A stretch of 64,000 bases of DNA from Anaerolineae bacterium (lineage in GTDB: Bacteria; Chloroflexota; Anaerolineae; Anaerolineales; Villigracilaceae): the NCBI GenBank assembly GCA_003130845.1, contig QEXW01000034.1, positions 1 through 64,000 of the forward strand, given 5' to 3'. This document shows, piece after piece, positions 1-8,018 of this stretch (positions are counted from its first letter, which is position 1; each line of letters begins with the position of its first letter). The notes beneath the pieces were generated by a model that saw only the letters and a list, made by a program, of their open reading frames with translations, searched no databases and was not told the DNA's origin. The position numbers and the translations under genes are program-made.

Positions 1-34
<34 letters not shown>

Positions 35-42
35 GAGGCATT

Positions 43-1233
43 ATGGATATTATCGGCATTGAAAACAAACATACATCCGGCCTTTACACCAAACAAAACT
101 TCGCGATTGTGCGCGGTCAGGGGGCTTTGCTGTTCGACAGCGAGGGCAATGAGTATATTGACTGTTCTTCAGGGCATGGGGTGGCGAATTTGGGCCACGC
201 CCATCCCAAGGTTGCGGCGGCGGTGGCGGAGCAGGCAACGAGACTGGTCACGTTGTTCGAGACCTTTCCCAATGACCAGCGTGCGGCGTTGATGGAAAAA
301 CTAACCGCGCTCACGCCGGGTCTCGACCGGGTGTTCTTCTGCAATTCCGGCACGGAGGCCAACGAGGCGGCGATTAAGTTTGCGCGGCTTTCCACCGGAA
401 GGCCTGGCATCGTGGCGGCCATGCGCGGTTTTCACGGGCGCACGCTGGGCGCGCTTTCGGCGACTTGGAATAAGAAGTACCGCGAAGCCTTTGAGCCGCT
501 TGTGCCGGAATATACTCATGCTGCTTTCAACAATGTCGGTGCGCTTGATAAGGCGGTGACGGAGCGGACGGCGGCGGTTTTGCTGGAGGCTGTGCAAGGG
601 GAGGGCGGCGTGTATCCGGCGGAGCCGACCTTCTTGCAGGCTGCGCGCCAGATTTGCGAGGAACGCGGTGCATTGCTGGTGATTGATGAAGTGCAGAGCG
701 GTTTTGGGCGCACGGGAAAAATGTTTGCCTATCAGCACTACGACATCGTTCCCGATATGGTGTGCGTGGCGAAATCGCTGGCGGGCGGGATTCCGATGGG
801 GGCGGTCTTGCTCGGCCCGGCGGTGCGTAATCTCGGCCCAGGCCTGCACGGCTCGACTTTTGGCGGTAATCCGCTCTCGTGCGCGGCAGCGGTGGCGGCG
901 CTGACTGCTATCGAAGAAGAAGATTTGCCCCGGCAGGCCGCCGAAAAGGGTGCGTATCTCATGGATAAACTGCGCGCACTCCATCTGCCGGTCATCCGCG
1001 AGGTGCGCGGATTGGGGTTGATGGTCGGGATTGAACTTAAGCAAAAGGTTGCGCCCTATATCAAGGCGTTGCAGGAACGGAGAGTTATCGCGCTCAACGC
1101 CGGACTGACGGTCATTCGTCTGCTACCGCCATTGGTGATTACTTATCAGCAGTTAGATGCTGTTGTGGCGGCATTGGCAGATGTGCTTGCAACGGATTTT
1201 GAAGCGGATAAACGGAACCAAGCGGATGAGTGA
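43..1233 (+). CDS. lysJ: [LysW]-aminoadipate semialdehyde/glutamate semialdehyde transaminase
   Basis: PLP-dependent class-III aminotransferase of 396 residues. It should transfer an amino group to LysW-bound aminoadipate semialdehyde (lysine) and possibly the glutamate version (ornithine/arginine). Visible marks are the NSGTEANEAAIKFAR block (about 101-115), the cofactor-binding Asp215-Glu216 in VIDEVQSGFGRTG, and the Schiff-base lysine Lys244 in AKSLAGGIPMGA. A GGAGG ribosome binding site sits 4 bases upstream. The next gene overlaps it by 8 bases and is the matching LysW hydrolase, which favours LysJ over plain ArgD. The rest of the LysW pathway would lie upstream of the window. The last 15 or so residues (ATDFEADKRNQADE) are encoded by the GCGGAT-type repeat found elsewhere here and look like an added tail. 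Confidence 0.88.
   Translation: MDIIGIENKHTSGLYTKQNFAIVRGQGALLFDSEGNEYIDCSSGHGVANLGHAHPKVAAAVAEQATRLVTLFETFPNDQRAALMEKLTALTPGLDRVFFCNSGTEANEAAIKFARLSTGRPGIVAAMRGFHGRTLGALSATWNKKYREAFEPLVPEYTHAAFNNVGALDKAVTERTAAVLLEAVQGEGGVYPAEPTFLQAARQICEERGALLVIDEVQSGFGRTGKMFAYQHYDIVPDMVCVAKSLAGGIPMGAVLLGPAVRNLGPGLHGSTFGGNPLSCAAAVAALTAIEEEDLPRQAAEKGAYLMDKLRALHLPVIREVRGLGLMVGIELKQKVAPYIKALQERRVIALNAGLTVIRLLPPLVITYQQLDAVVAALADVLATDFEADKRNQADE
1189..1232 (+). repeat. GCGGAT-family repeat at the lysJ 3' end
   Basis: Short copy of the dispersed repeat. It shares GCAACGGATTTT followed by GAAGCGGATAA with the 3' end of ilvD (4211 onward). Here it is read in frame as the C-terminal tail of LysJ and contains the start codon of lysK. 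One T fewer than in the ilvD copy keeps the frame open. Confidence 0.7.
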
Positions 1234-2269
1234 GACTCTGGTTGGCCTGGTTTCTCATTACAGCCCCTCCGGTCAGGAGCGCGGGGCGGTGGAGTGGTTG
1301 ATTCAGCGGATGAAGGCCCTCGGCTTCACGCAGGCGTTCATGGACGAAGCCGGGAATGCGGTCGGCGTGATGGGTGCGGGGCCTCGTCAGGTGGTTCTGC
1401 TGGGGCATATTGATACGGTGCCGGGGGAAATCAAGGTAGAGCAAGTCTCTGACTTGCTCTACGGGCGCGGCGCGGTGGATGCGAAAGGGCCGCTGGCCTG
1501 TTTTACCGATGCAGTGGCGCAGGTGGGCATGGTGGAAGGCTGGCAATTTGTGGTGATTGGCGCGGTGGAAGAGGAACGCGATTCGGATGGGGCGCGGTAT
1601 GTGGTGGAGAAATACCGCCCGGATTTCCTGATTGTCGGTGAACCCAACCGTTGGGACCGCGTGGCGTTGGGGTATAAAGGCTCTGCCTGGGCGGAAATCA
1701 GCGTGCGGCGGGCGCAAAGTCACACTGCCAGCGGTGAGCAGACGGCAGCAGAGGCGGCAGTGGAGGCTTGGCTGGCGGTTAAGGCGTTTGCTGATGTGTT
1801 TAATGCGGATAAACAGCGCGCTTTCGATAAAATCCTGCCGACTTTGCGCAATATCGAGGCCGGGCAGGATGGCTTTGAACAATGGGCACGCTTGAGCGTG
1901 GGAGTTCGTCTGCCGTTGGAGATGTCCCCAGAGCAGTGGTATGCCAAATTGCGTGAGATTGTCTCCGATGCCGAGGTGAAACAGGTGGGGTATGCTGTGC
2001 CGGCTTGGAGTTGCGAGAAGAATACTCCTTTGGTGCGTGCGCTGTTGAGTGGAATCCGGAGTCAGGGCGGGTCGCCATCTTTTGTTTATAAAACCGGAAC
2101 TGCCGACCTGAACATCGTCGCCCCGGTGTGGCAATGTCCAGCGGTCGTTTATGGGCCGGGTGATTCGGCGCTTGACCATACGCCGAACGAGTGTATCTCG
2201 TTAGATGAATATCAAAAATCGGTGGATGTGCTGAAGACAGCATTGAGCAGTTTGGTTAAAAAGTCGTAA
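1226..2269 (+). CDS. lysK: [LysW]-lysine/ornithine hydrolase
   Basis: M20-family metallopeptidase, 347 residues, expected to release lysine (or ornithine) from the C-terminal glutamate of the LysW carrier protein, the final step of the pathway. Metal-site motifs are visible: LLGHIDTVPGE (His61, Asp63), GAVDAKGPLA (Asp85), EEERDSDGARYV (general-base Glu near 116-117), VGEPNRWDRV, KTGTADLN and DHTPNE near the C-terminus. The start was set at the ATG that overlaps the lysJ stop by 8 bases, because the upstream in-frame residues are lysJ sequence in another frame. Translational coupling with lysJ is likely. ArgE or DapE would be alternatives, but the gene pair and motif set fit LysK best. Confidence 0.87.
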   Translation: MSETLVGLVSHYSPSGQERGAVEWLIQRMKALGFTQAFMDEAGNAVGVMGAGPRQVVLLGHIDTVPGEIKVEQVSDLLYGRGAVDAKGPLACFTDAVAQVGMVEGWQFVVIGAVEEERDSDGARYVVEKYRPDFLIVGEPNRWDRVALGYKGSAWAEISVRRAQSHTASGEQTAAEAAVEAWLAVKAFADVFNADKQRAFDKILPTLRNIEAGQDGFEQWARLSVGVRLPLEMSPEQWYAKLREIVSDAEVKQVGYAVPAWSCEKNTPLVRALLSGIRSQGGSPSFVYKTGTADLNIVAPVWQCPAVVYGPGDSALDHTPNECISLDEYQKSVDVLKTALSSLVKKS

Positions 2270-2296
2270 ATTCCCTCATTTTGTGTCATTTTGCCC

Positions 2297-2324
2297 TTGA
2301 CGTATTTTAGATTAAGCCTATAAT
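2297..2324 (+). promoter_or_regulatory. Promoter of the ilv-leu operon
   Basis: TTGACG (2297-2302), a 16-base spacer and a consensus TATAAT (2319-2324). Transcription would start near 2331, about 15 bases before the leader peptide start. The promoter lies in the only long spacer between lysK and ilvD. Confidence 0.8.
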
Positions 2325-2345
2325 CGGGCGAAATATCTAAAACCT

Positions 2346-2447
2346 ATGTCTACACAATTCTCGCTCTCCCTTATTGTCGTCCTGATTTCGGTCCTTATTA
2401 TCAAGGGCCTATTTGTGGTTGGGACGGCACGGGTGAGCGCGAGATAG
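2346..2447 (+). CDS. ilvL: Branched-chain leader peptide of the ilv operon
   Basis: A 33-codon ORF, shorter than a usual gene-calling cutoff. Fifteen residues are Leu, Ile or Val, concentrated in residues 7-19 (LSLIVVLISVLII) with Leu22 and Val24-25 following. In composition and layout it resembles the enterobacterial IlvL peptide, although no homology can be proven from sequence alone. It lies between a consensus promoter and an intrinsic terminator ahead of ilvD. Codons 26-28 (2421-2428, GGGACGGC) can pair with the left arm of the terminator (2476-2482) with one bulged A. A ribosome stalled on the Ile/Val/Leu codons would leave that antiterminator free. No clear Shine-Dalgarno sequence precedes it. 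Confidence 0.8.
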   Translation: MSTQFSLSLIVVLISVLIIKGLFVVGTARVSAR

Positions 2448-2472
2448 AAACGCACACCACACCTGAATGCAA

Positions 2473-2504
2473 AGAGCCGCCCAACCACATGGGGCGGCTT
2501 TTTT
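2473..2504 (+). terminator. Attenuator terminator upstream of ilvD
   Basis: An 8-bp GC-rich stem, AGCCGCCC (2475-2482) with GGGCGGCT (2492-2499), a 9-base loop and a run of six T. It lies between the leader peptide and ilvD, so it must be read through for the operon to be expressed. Its left arm can pair instead with 2421-2428 inside the leader ORF. Confidence 0.88.
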
Positions 2505-2553
2505 GTATCAATTCAACGATAAATCTGTAGAGACCAACTTTGGGAAGGAACTT

Positions 2554-4227
2554 ATGCGTTCAGATACTATCAAAAAAGGTTTCGATAAGGCTCCGCACCG
2601 TGCTTTGTTGCGTGCGACTGGGTTAAAAGATGATGATTTTGGCAAGCCGTTTGTGGCAATTGTCAATTCGTATGTGGATGTTGTGCCAGGGCATGTGCAT
2701 TTGCAGGAATTCGGCAAAATTGTCAAAGAAGCGGTGCGGGCGGCTGGGGCTGTGCCGTTTGAATTCAACACGATTGGCGTAGATGACGGAATTGCTATGG
2801 GGCATGTGGGGATGAAGTATTCTCTGCCTTCGCGCGAATTGATTGCCGACTGCGTGGAAACGATGATCGAGGCGCATCGTTTTGATGCGATGGTGTGTAT
2901 CCCTAATTGTGACAAAATCGTGCCGGGAATGCTGCTCGCTGCTATGCGGGTCAACATTCCCACGATTTTTATATCGGGTGGGCCGATGGCTGCCGGAAAG
3001 ACGCCCGAAGGTGAGACGATTGACTTGATTTCGGTGTTTGAGGGGGTCGGGGCATTTTCGGCAGGAAAAATTAACGAAGACCGCTTGACAACGTTGGAAC
3101 GGTTTGCTTGTCCTTCGTGTGGTTCTTGCTCTGGGATGTTTACTGCCAATTCCATGAATTGCTTGATGGAAGCCTTGGGGATTGCGCTGCCCTTTAATGG
3201 TTCGGCGCTGGCAAAGACGCCGGAACGCGAAGCGCTGGCGCGCAGGGCTGCGACACAAGTGCTGGATTTGCTGGCGCGCGATATTAAACCGCGTGATATT
3301 GTGACGCCAGAGGCAATTGATGATGCGTTTGCGCTCGATATGGCAATGGGTGGTTCGACTAATACCGTGTTGCACACGCTGGCTTTGGCGCACGAAGCCG
3401 GTGTGGATTATCCGCTCGAGCGCATCAATCTGGTGGCTGACCGCGTGCCGCATTTGACCAAAGTGAGTCCTTCAGGCAAGTGGCATATGGAAGATGTGCA
3501 TCGGGCAGGTGGTATCCCGGCGATTTTGAACGAAGTACAACGCGGGACCGGCATGTTGCATTTTGACCGGATTACTGTCTCTGGCACAACGCTGGGGGAA
3601 TCGATTCGCGGTTGTGAAATTAAGGACGATGAAGTGATTCGCCGCTATGAACACGCTCATTCCAAACATGGCGGTTTGGCAATTTTGTTTGGTAATCTGG
3701 CTCCCAAAGGTGCGGTGGTGAAGGTGGGCGGCGTGATGCCTGAAATGATGACGTTTACCGGCCCTGCACGTATTTATGAAAGCCAGGAAGATTGTATGCG
3801 CGGTATTTTGGCGCACGAGGTGCAGCCGGGGGATGTGGTGGTGGTGCGTTATGAAGGCCCCAAAGGCGGCCCCGGTATGCAGGAAATGCTCTCGCCCACT
3901 TCGGCCATTATGGGGCAGGGATTGGGAGATAAGGTAGCACTTGTCACCGATGGGCGCTTTAGTGGTGGTACGCGCGGGGCTTGTATTGGGCATGTCTCGC
4001 CAGAAGCAGCAGCTGGCGGTCCGATTGCGGCGTTGCGTAATGGTGACATTATTGAGATTGATTTGCACGCACGCACCCTCAATGTTCGCTTGAGTGAGCA
4101 GGAAATTCAGGCGCGTCTGTCTGCTTTGCCGCCTTTCCAAACCAGGGCGACGAGCAAATGGTTGAAGCGATACTCGCATTTCGTCACGAGCGCAGATACA
4201 GGCGCAGTTTTAGCAACGGATTTTTGA
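2554..4227 (+). CDS. ilvD: Dihydroxy-acid dehydratase
   Basis: Iron-sulfur dehydratase of 557 residues that makes the 2-oxo acid precursors of valine, leucine and isoleucine. Visible are the [11 protein letters not shown] block near residue 40, the cluster ligand Cys119 in CIPNCDK, the [15 protein letters not shown] block near residue 190, and the C-terminal GRFSGGTRG and [11 protein letters not shown] motifs. The start was placed at the ATG preceded by GGGAAGGAA rather than the longer upstream frame, which would begin inside the terminator. It is the first structural gene after the attenuator. The final residues ATDF fall in the GCGGAT repeat, and one extra T relative to lysJ creates the stop. 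Confidence 0.95.
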   Translation: MRSDTIKKGFDKAPHRALLRATGLKDDDFGKPFVAIVNSYVDVVPGHVHLQEFGKIVKEAVRAAGAVPFEFNTIGVDDGIAMGHVGMKYSLPSRELIADCVETMIEAHRFDAMVCIPNCDKIVPGMLLAAMRVNIPTIFISGGPMAAGKTPEGETIDLISVFEGVGAFSAGKINEDRLTTLERFACPSCGSCSGMFTANSMNCLMEALGIALPFNGSALAKTPEREALARRAATQVLDLLARDIKPRDIVTPEAIDDAFALDMAMGGSTNTVLHTLALAHEAGVDYPLERINLVADRVPHLTKVSPSGKWHMEDVHRAGGIPAILNEVQRGTGMLHFDRITVSGTTLGESIRGCEIKDDEVIRRYEHAHSKHGGLAILFGNLAPKGAVVKVGGVMPEMMTFTGPARIYESQEDCMRGILAHEVQPGDVVVVRYEGPKGGPGMQEMLSPTSAIMGQGLGDKVALVTDGRFSGGTRGACIGHVSPEAAAGGPIAALRNGDIIEIDLHARTLNVRLSEQEIQARLSALPPFQTRATSKWLKRYSHFVTSADTGAVLATDF

Positions 4228-4501
4228 AGCGGATAAGCGGATAACTGGATAAGCGGATGAGCGGATAACTGGATAAGCGGATAACTGGATAAGCGGATGA
4301 GCGGATAACTGGATAAGCGGATAAGCGGATAAGCGGATAACTGGATAAGCGGATAAACGGATGACTGGATAAGCGGATAAGCGGAGAACTGGATAAGCGG
4401 ATAAACGGATGACTGGATAAGCGGACAACCGGATAACCGAATAACCGAATAACTGGATAACCGGATAACTGGATAACCGGATAACTGGATAACTGGATAA
4501 T
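4208..4501 (+). repeat. Octamer repeat array (GCGGATAA / ACTGGATAA)
   Basis: About 290 bases of near-perfect 8-base units of the form (G/A/C)(C/T)GGAT(A/G)A, more than thirty copies. The array begins in the last codons of ilvD and fills most of the spacer before ilvB. GCGGAT units dominate the left part, and CCGGATAA/CTGGATAA alternate on the right. An apparent reverse ORF across it is only the repeat read in frame. Units are not separated by spacers, so this is not a CRISPR array. Confidence 0.95.
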
Positions 4502-4543
4502 CCAATAAGCCCAAATTTTATGTAAGAACTGAGAGGAGAAATT

Positions 4544-6235
4544 ATGAAATTAAGTGGTGCAGAAATTTTGTGGGAATGCCTAATGCGTGAGGGGGTGGAG
4601 GTGGTCTTTGGCTACCCTGGTGGAGCCAATATGCCCATTTACGATGCCATGTTGAATTACCCCGTCCATCACGTGCTGGTGCGGCACGAACAGGGCGCGG
4701 CGCACATGGCCGATGGTTACGCCCGCGCTTCGGGTAAGGTTGGGGTGGCGATGGCGACTTCTGGTCCGGGTGCTACCAATTTGGTGACAGGGATTGCTAC
4801 GGCGATGATGGATTCCTCGCCGGTGGTCTTCATCACGGGGCAGGTGGCCGCGCATTTGATTGGGGGCGATGCGTTTCAGGAAACTGATGTAACCGGTATT
4901 ACGCAGCCAATTACCAAACACAATTACCTAATCACGCGCGCCGATGAGATTGCCCGTGTGGTGCGCGAGGCGTTTTATATTGCCCGCAGTGGACGGCCTG
5001 GCCCTGTCTTGATTGACATTTGCAAGAATGCACAAATTGAGAAAACGGAGTTCGTCTATCCAGAAGAAGTGCGCCTGCCTGGTTATAAACCACCATTGCG
5101 TGCACCCAAAGCCGATTTGGAAAAGGCTGTTCATCTTATCGAGAAGGCCAAGCGCCCTGTGATTTTGTTGGGGCATGGGGCAATTATTTCCGGGGCTGAG
5201 GAGGTGATTCAGCATTTTGCTATCAAGACGCATACCCCTGTCGCGATGACTCTGCTCGGTTTGGGTGCATTCCCGGCTTCGCATCCTCTCTCGTTGGGGA
5301 TGATGGGGATGCATGGCGAGGCGCATTGTAACTTGGCGATTCAGAATGCGGACTTGTTGTTGGCGTTTGGTATGCGCTTTGATGACCGCGTGACCGGTAC
5401 GCTCAAGACGTATGCTCCTCATGCTAAGAAAATCCATGTGGAGATTGACCCGTCCGAAGTGCATAAGAACGTGCGCGTGGATGTGCCTTTGGTAGGTGAT
5501 TTGAAAACGATTGTGAGTGACCTAATCCCAATGGTGGATGAGTACGAGCATGATGAATGGCTGGAGCAAATTGCTGCGTGGAAATCCGAAGGAGATGCTC
5601 GCTCGATTATGTCGTGGCCGGATGATGGTAAGTTGTACGTTGCACATCTGATTCACGATTTGTGGGAGGCGACAGAAGGCGGCGCGATTGTGACGACGGA
5701 TGTTGGTCAGCATCAGATGTGGGCTGCACAGTATTACTTCTTGGAAAAACCCAAGCGCTGGATTACTTCAGGCGGTGCCGGGGCGATGGGCTTTGGCTTG
5801 CCTTCGGCCATTGGTGCTTGGTTTGCTCGTAAAAACGAAGAAATTTGGACGGTGGTGGGTGATGGCGGGTTCCAAATGACGGCGGCAGAATTGACCACTG
5901 CGGTTCAAGAAGGTGCTAACGTCAAAATTGCGATTATGAACAACAATTTCTTGGGTATGGTGCGGCAGTGGCAGGAATTTTTCTTTGAGAAGCGTTATTC
6001 AGCGGTCAATATGCTCAATCCCGATTTCGTCAAGTTGGCCGAGGCACATCGTGTGCCGGCACGGCGTGTCACCCGCCCTGAGGAAGTCAAAGAGGCGATT
6101 CAGTGGGCGCGTCAAATCCAAGGCCCGGCTTTGCTGGAGTTTATGGTTGAGCAAGAAGATGCAGTGTATCCAATGGTGCCGGCGGGCGCATCTCTGCACG
6201 AGATGCTGCGCAGGCCGGTTAGGCAGAGCAAATAA
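4544..6235 (+). CDS. ilvB: Acetolactate synthase, large (catalytic) subunit
   Basis: ThDP-dependent enzyme of 563 residues that joins pyruvate with pyruvate or 2-oxobutyrate, the first common step of valine/leucine and isoleucine synthesis. The ThDP-activating glutamate Glu49 lies in RHEQGAAHMADGYAR. The ThDP/Mg motif VGDGGFQMTAAEL and MNNNFLGMVRQWQ are in the C-terminal third, as is usual for the biosynthetic (FAD-containing) type. A GAGAGGAGAA ribosome binding site precedes the start, just after the octamer array. The small subunit gene follows. Confidence 0.95.
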   Translation: MKLSGAEILWECLMREGVEVVFGYPGGANMPIYDAMLNYPVHHVLVRHEQGAAHMADGYARASGKVGVAMATSGPGATNLVTGIATAMMDSSPVVFITGQVAAHLIGGDAFQETDVTGITQPITKHNYLITRADEIARVVREAFYIARSGRPGPVLIDICKNAQIEKTEFVYPEEVRLPGYKPPLRAPKADLEKAVHLIEKAKRPVILLGHGAIISGAEEVIQHFAIKTHTPVAMTLLGLGAFPASHPLSLGMMGMHGEAHCNLAIQNADLLLAFGMRFDDRVTGTLKTYAPHAKKIHVEIDPSEVHKNVRVDVPLVGDLKTIVSDLIPMVDEYEHDEWLEQIAAWKSEGDARSIMSWPDDGKLYVAHLIHDLWEATEGGAIVTTDVGQHQMWAAQYYFLEKPKRWITSGGAGAMGFGLPSAIGAWFARKNEEIWTVVGDGGFQMTAAELTTAVQEGANVKIAIMNNNFLGMVRQWQEFFFEKRYSAVNMLNPDFVKLAEAHRVPARRVTRPEEVKEAIQWARQIQGPALLEFMVEQEDAVYPMVPAGASLHEMLRRPVRQSK

Positions 6236-6254
6236 GATATTTCTTTTGTCTTCC

Positions 6255-6273
6255 TTTCCTTAGGTTAAGGAAA
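6255..6273 (+). other. Small hairpin between ilvB and ilvN
   Basis: TTTCCTTA and TAAGGAAA form an 8-bp stem with a 3-base loop. There is no T-run after it, so it is not a clear terminator. It might set the ratio of the two subunits by pausing or mRNA processing, but that is a guess. Confidence 0.4.
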
Positions 6274-6296
6274 AGAGAATAAGAAAGAGAGAGCGT

Positions 6297-6854
6297 ATGC
6301 AATATACCTTTGTAACCCTCGTAGAAAACAAACCTGGTGTGTTAAATCGCGTGGCTTCGCTGTTTCGCCGCCGTAATTTCAATATTGAGTCCTTGGCGGT
6401 GGGACGGACGGAGAATCCCGATATTTCACGCATGACGATTGTGGTTGATTGTGCCGATGATTGGGATGCACACAAAATTGAGGCCAATCTGTACAAACTG
6501 GTTAATGTGATTGATGTGCAAGATGTGACCCGGCAACCGGCAGTGTTCCGTGATTTGGCGCTGATTAAGGTGAAAGCCCGGCCAGAACAGCGTGCCGAAG
6601 TGAACAGCTTGGCGCAAATCTTTCGTGCGCGTATTGTGGATGTGGCTGCCGATTCGGTTATCGTAGAAGTCACCGGCACGGAAGAGAAAATTGAAGGCAT
6701 GATTGAACTGTTGCGCCCAATTGGCATATTGGAAATGGTGCGCACCGGTCAAATTGCTATGACGCGTGGAGCTTATGAGGGGACACGTCGTGCGCCCGGC
6801 GCGAATGGCAATGGCTGGCATGGTGAGGATGATACCGGTTTGGCAGAGTATTGA
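6297..6854 (+). CDS. ilvN: Acetolactate synthase, small (regulatory) subunit
   Basis: A 185-residue ACT-domain protein expected to bind IlvB, activate it and pass on feedback inhibition by valine. The N-terminal ACT domain shows VENKPGVLNRVASLFRRRNF and the IESLAVG segment. The second half carries the C-terminal domain (ELALIKVKA-like DLALIKVKARPEQRAEV). The last 25 or so residues (GTRRAPGANGNGWHGEDD) are a polar tail beyond the usual family end. Both IlvN and IlvH symbols are used for this protein. Confidence 0.93.
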   Translation: MQYTFVTLVENKPGVLNRVASLFRRRNFNIESLAVGRTENPDISRMTIVVDCADDWDAHKIEANLYKLVNVIDVQDVTRQPAVFRDLALIKVKARPEQRAEVNSLAQIFRARIVDVAADSVIVEVTGTEEKIEGMIELLRPIGILEMVRTGQIAMTRGAYEGTRRAPGANGNGWHGEDDTGLAEY

Positions 6855-6907
6855 ACCAAACCGCAGGTCTTTTCAAAATTTATCATTCATCATTACAAGG
6901 AGCGTAT

Positions 6908-7972
6908 ATGGCAAAAATCAATTTTGGCGGTGTGGAAGAGGAAGTTGTAACCCGCGAGGAATTTCCACTGGAACGCGCCCGCGAAGTGCTTAAGAACGAA
7001 GTCGTGGCTGTGCTAGGTTATGGTGTGCAAGGCCCTGCACAAGCCATGAATATGCGCGATAACGGTATTAAGGTTATTGTGGGCCAACGCCCCGGCACAA
7101 AGAATTGGGACAAGGCAATCGCCGATGGTTGGGTGCCAGGCGAAACGCTCTTCCCCTTGGAAGAAGCTGCTGAACGTGGCACGGTCATTCAATATTTGCT
7201 TTCGGATGCCGGTCAGCGCAGTCAGTGGCCGAAGATTGTGGAATGTCTCAACGAGGGCGATATGCTTTATTTTTCGCATGGATTTTCGGTCACCTATAAA
7301 GATGATACCGGTGTGGTGCCGCCTCCGCACGTAGATGTGGCTTTGGTTGCTCCGAAAGGCTCCGGCACCAGTGTGCGGCGCAACTTCTTGGCTGGTAGCG
7401 GAATCAATGCCAGCTTTGCGGTTCATCAAGATTACACCGGGCGGGCTTGGGAGCGGACAGTGGCGCTTGGAATTGCAATCGGCGCCGGCTATCTCTTCCC
7501 CACGACTTTTGAAAAAGAAGTGTTTAGTGACCTGACCGGGGAGCGTGGAATCTTGATGGGGGCGTTGGCCGGTGTGATGGAAGCGCAGTATAACGAGTTG
7601 CGTAAGCATGGTCATAGCCCCAGTGAGGCCTTCAACGAAACGGTGGAAGAACTCACCCAATCGCTTATCCGCTTGGTGGGTGAAAACGGCATGGATTGGA
7701 TGTATGCGAATTGTTCTACAACCGCACAGCGCGGTGCGCTGGATTGGAAGAATCGGTTTCGTGATGCGGTGGCGCCGGTTTTTCAGCAACTCTATGAAAG
7801 TGTTGCCAATGGCACCGAAGCGCGCATCACGCTCGAAGCCAATTCTCGCCCCGATTACCGCGAACAATTAGAGAAAGAATTGGCCGAAATGCGCAATTCC
7901 GAAATGTGGCAGGCCGGCGCTGCTGTACGAGCCTTGCGACCGGAAAATTGGCAGAAAAGTCAGTCGTCATGA
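6908..7972 (+). CDS. ilvC: Ketol-acid reductoisomerase, yeast/mitochondrial-like type
   Basis: NADPH- and Mg-dependent acetohydroxyacid isomeroreductase, 354 residues. The Rossmann motif reads [17 protein letters not shown], with Val and Pro where most bacterial class I enzymes have GYGSQGHAHA. Further segments ([72 protein letters not shown]) match fungal Ilv5-type proteins as I remember them. Metal ligands sit in [12 protein letters not shown]. The start is the ATG after ACAAGGAG, not the in-frame codon upstream, which lies in the ilvN tail. Confidence 0.93.
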   Translation: MAKINFGGVEEEVVTREEFPLERAREVLKNEVVAVLGYGVQGPAQAMNMRDNGIKVIVGQRPGTKNWDKAIADGWVPGETLFPLEEAAERGTVIQYLLSDAGQRSQWPKIVECLNEGDMLYFSHGFSVTYKDDTGVVPPPHVDVALVAPKGSGTSVRRNFLAGSGINASFAVHQDYTGRAWERTVALGIAIGAGYLFPTTFEKEVFSDLTGERGILMGALAGVMEAQYNELRKHGHSPSEAFNETVEELTQSLIRLVGENGMDWMYANCSTTAQRGALDWKNRFRDAVAPVFQQLYESVANGTEARITLEANSRPDYREQLEKELAEMRNSEMWQAGAAVRALRPENWQKSQSS

Positions 7973-8018
7973 AACAGCGCTCCGCAGAGTGAATGACTTG
8001 AAATCCTTTGGAGTAATT

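Noticed and set aside
301-2179. Large reverse ORFs opposite lysJ and lysK
   Set aside because: Antisense shadows of genes with complete catalytic motifs; no ribosome binding sites or family motifs.
4208-4501. CRISPR-like repeat region
   Set aside because: Units are 8 bases and contiguous, without unique spacers, and no cas genes are present in the window.
4107-4514. Long reverse-strand ORF with repeated YPLIRLSAYPVI-like segments
   Set aside because: It is the octamer array translated in reverse. No ribosome binding site is present and it extends antisense into ilvD.
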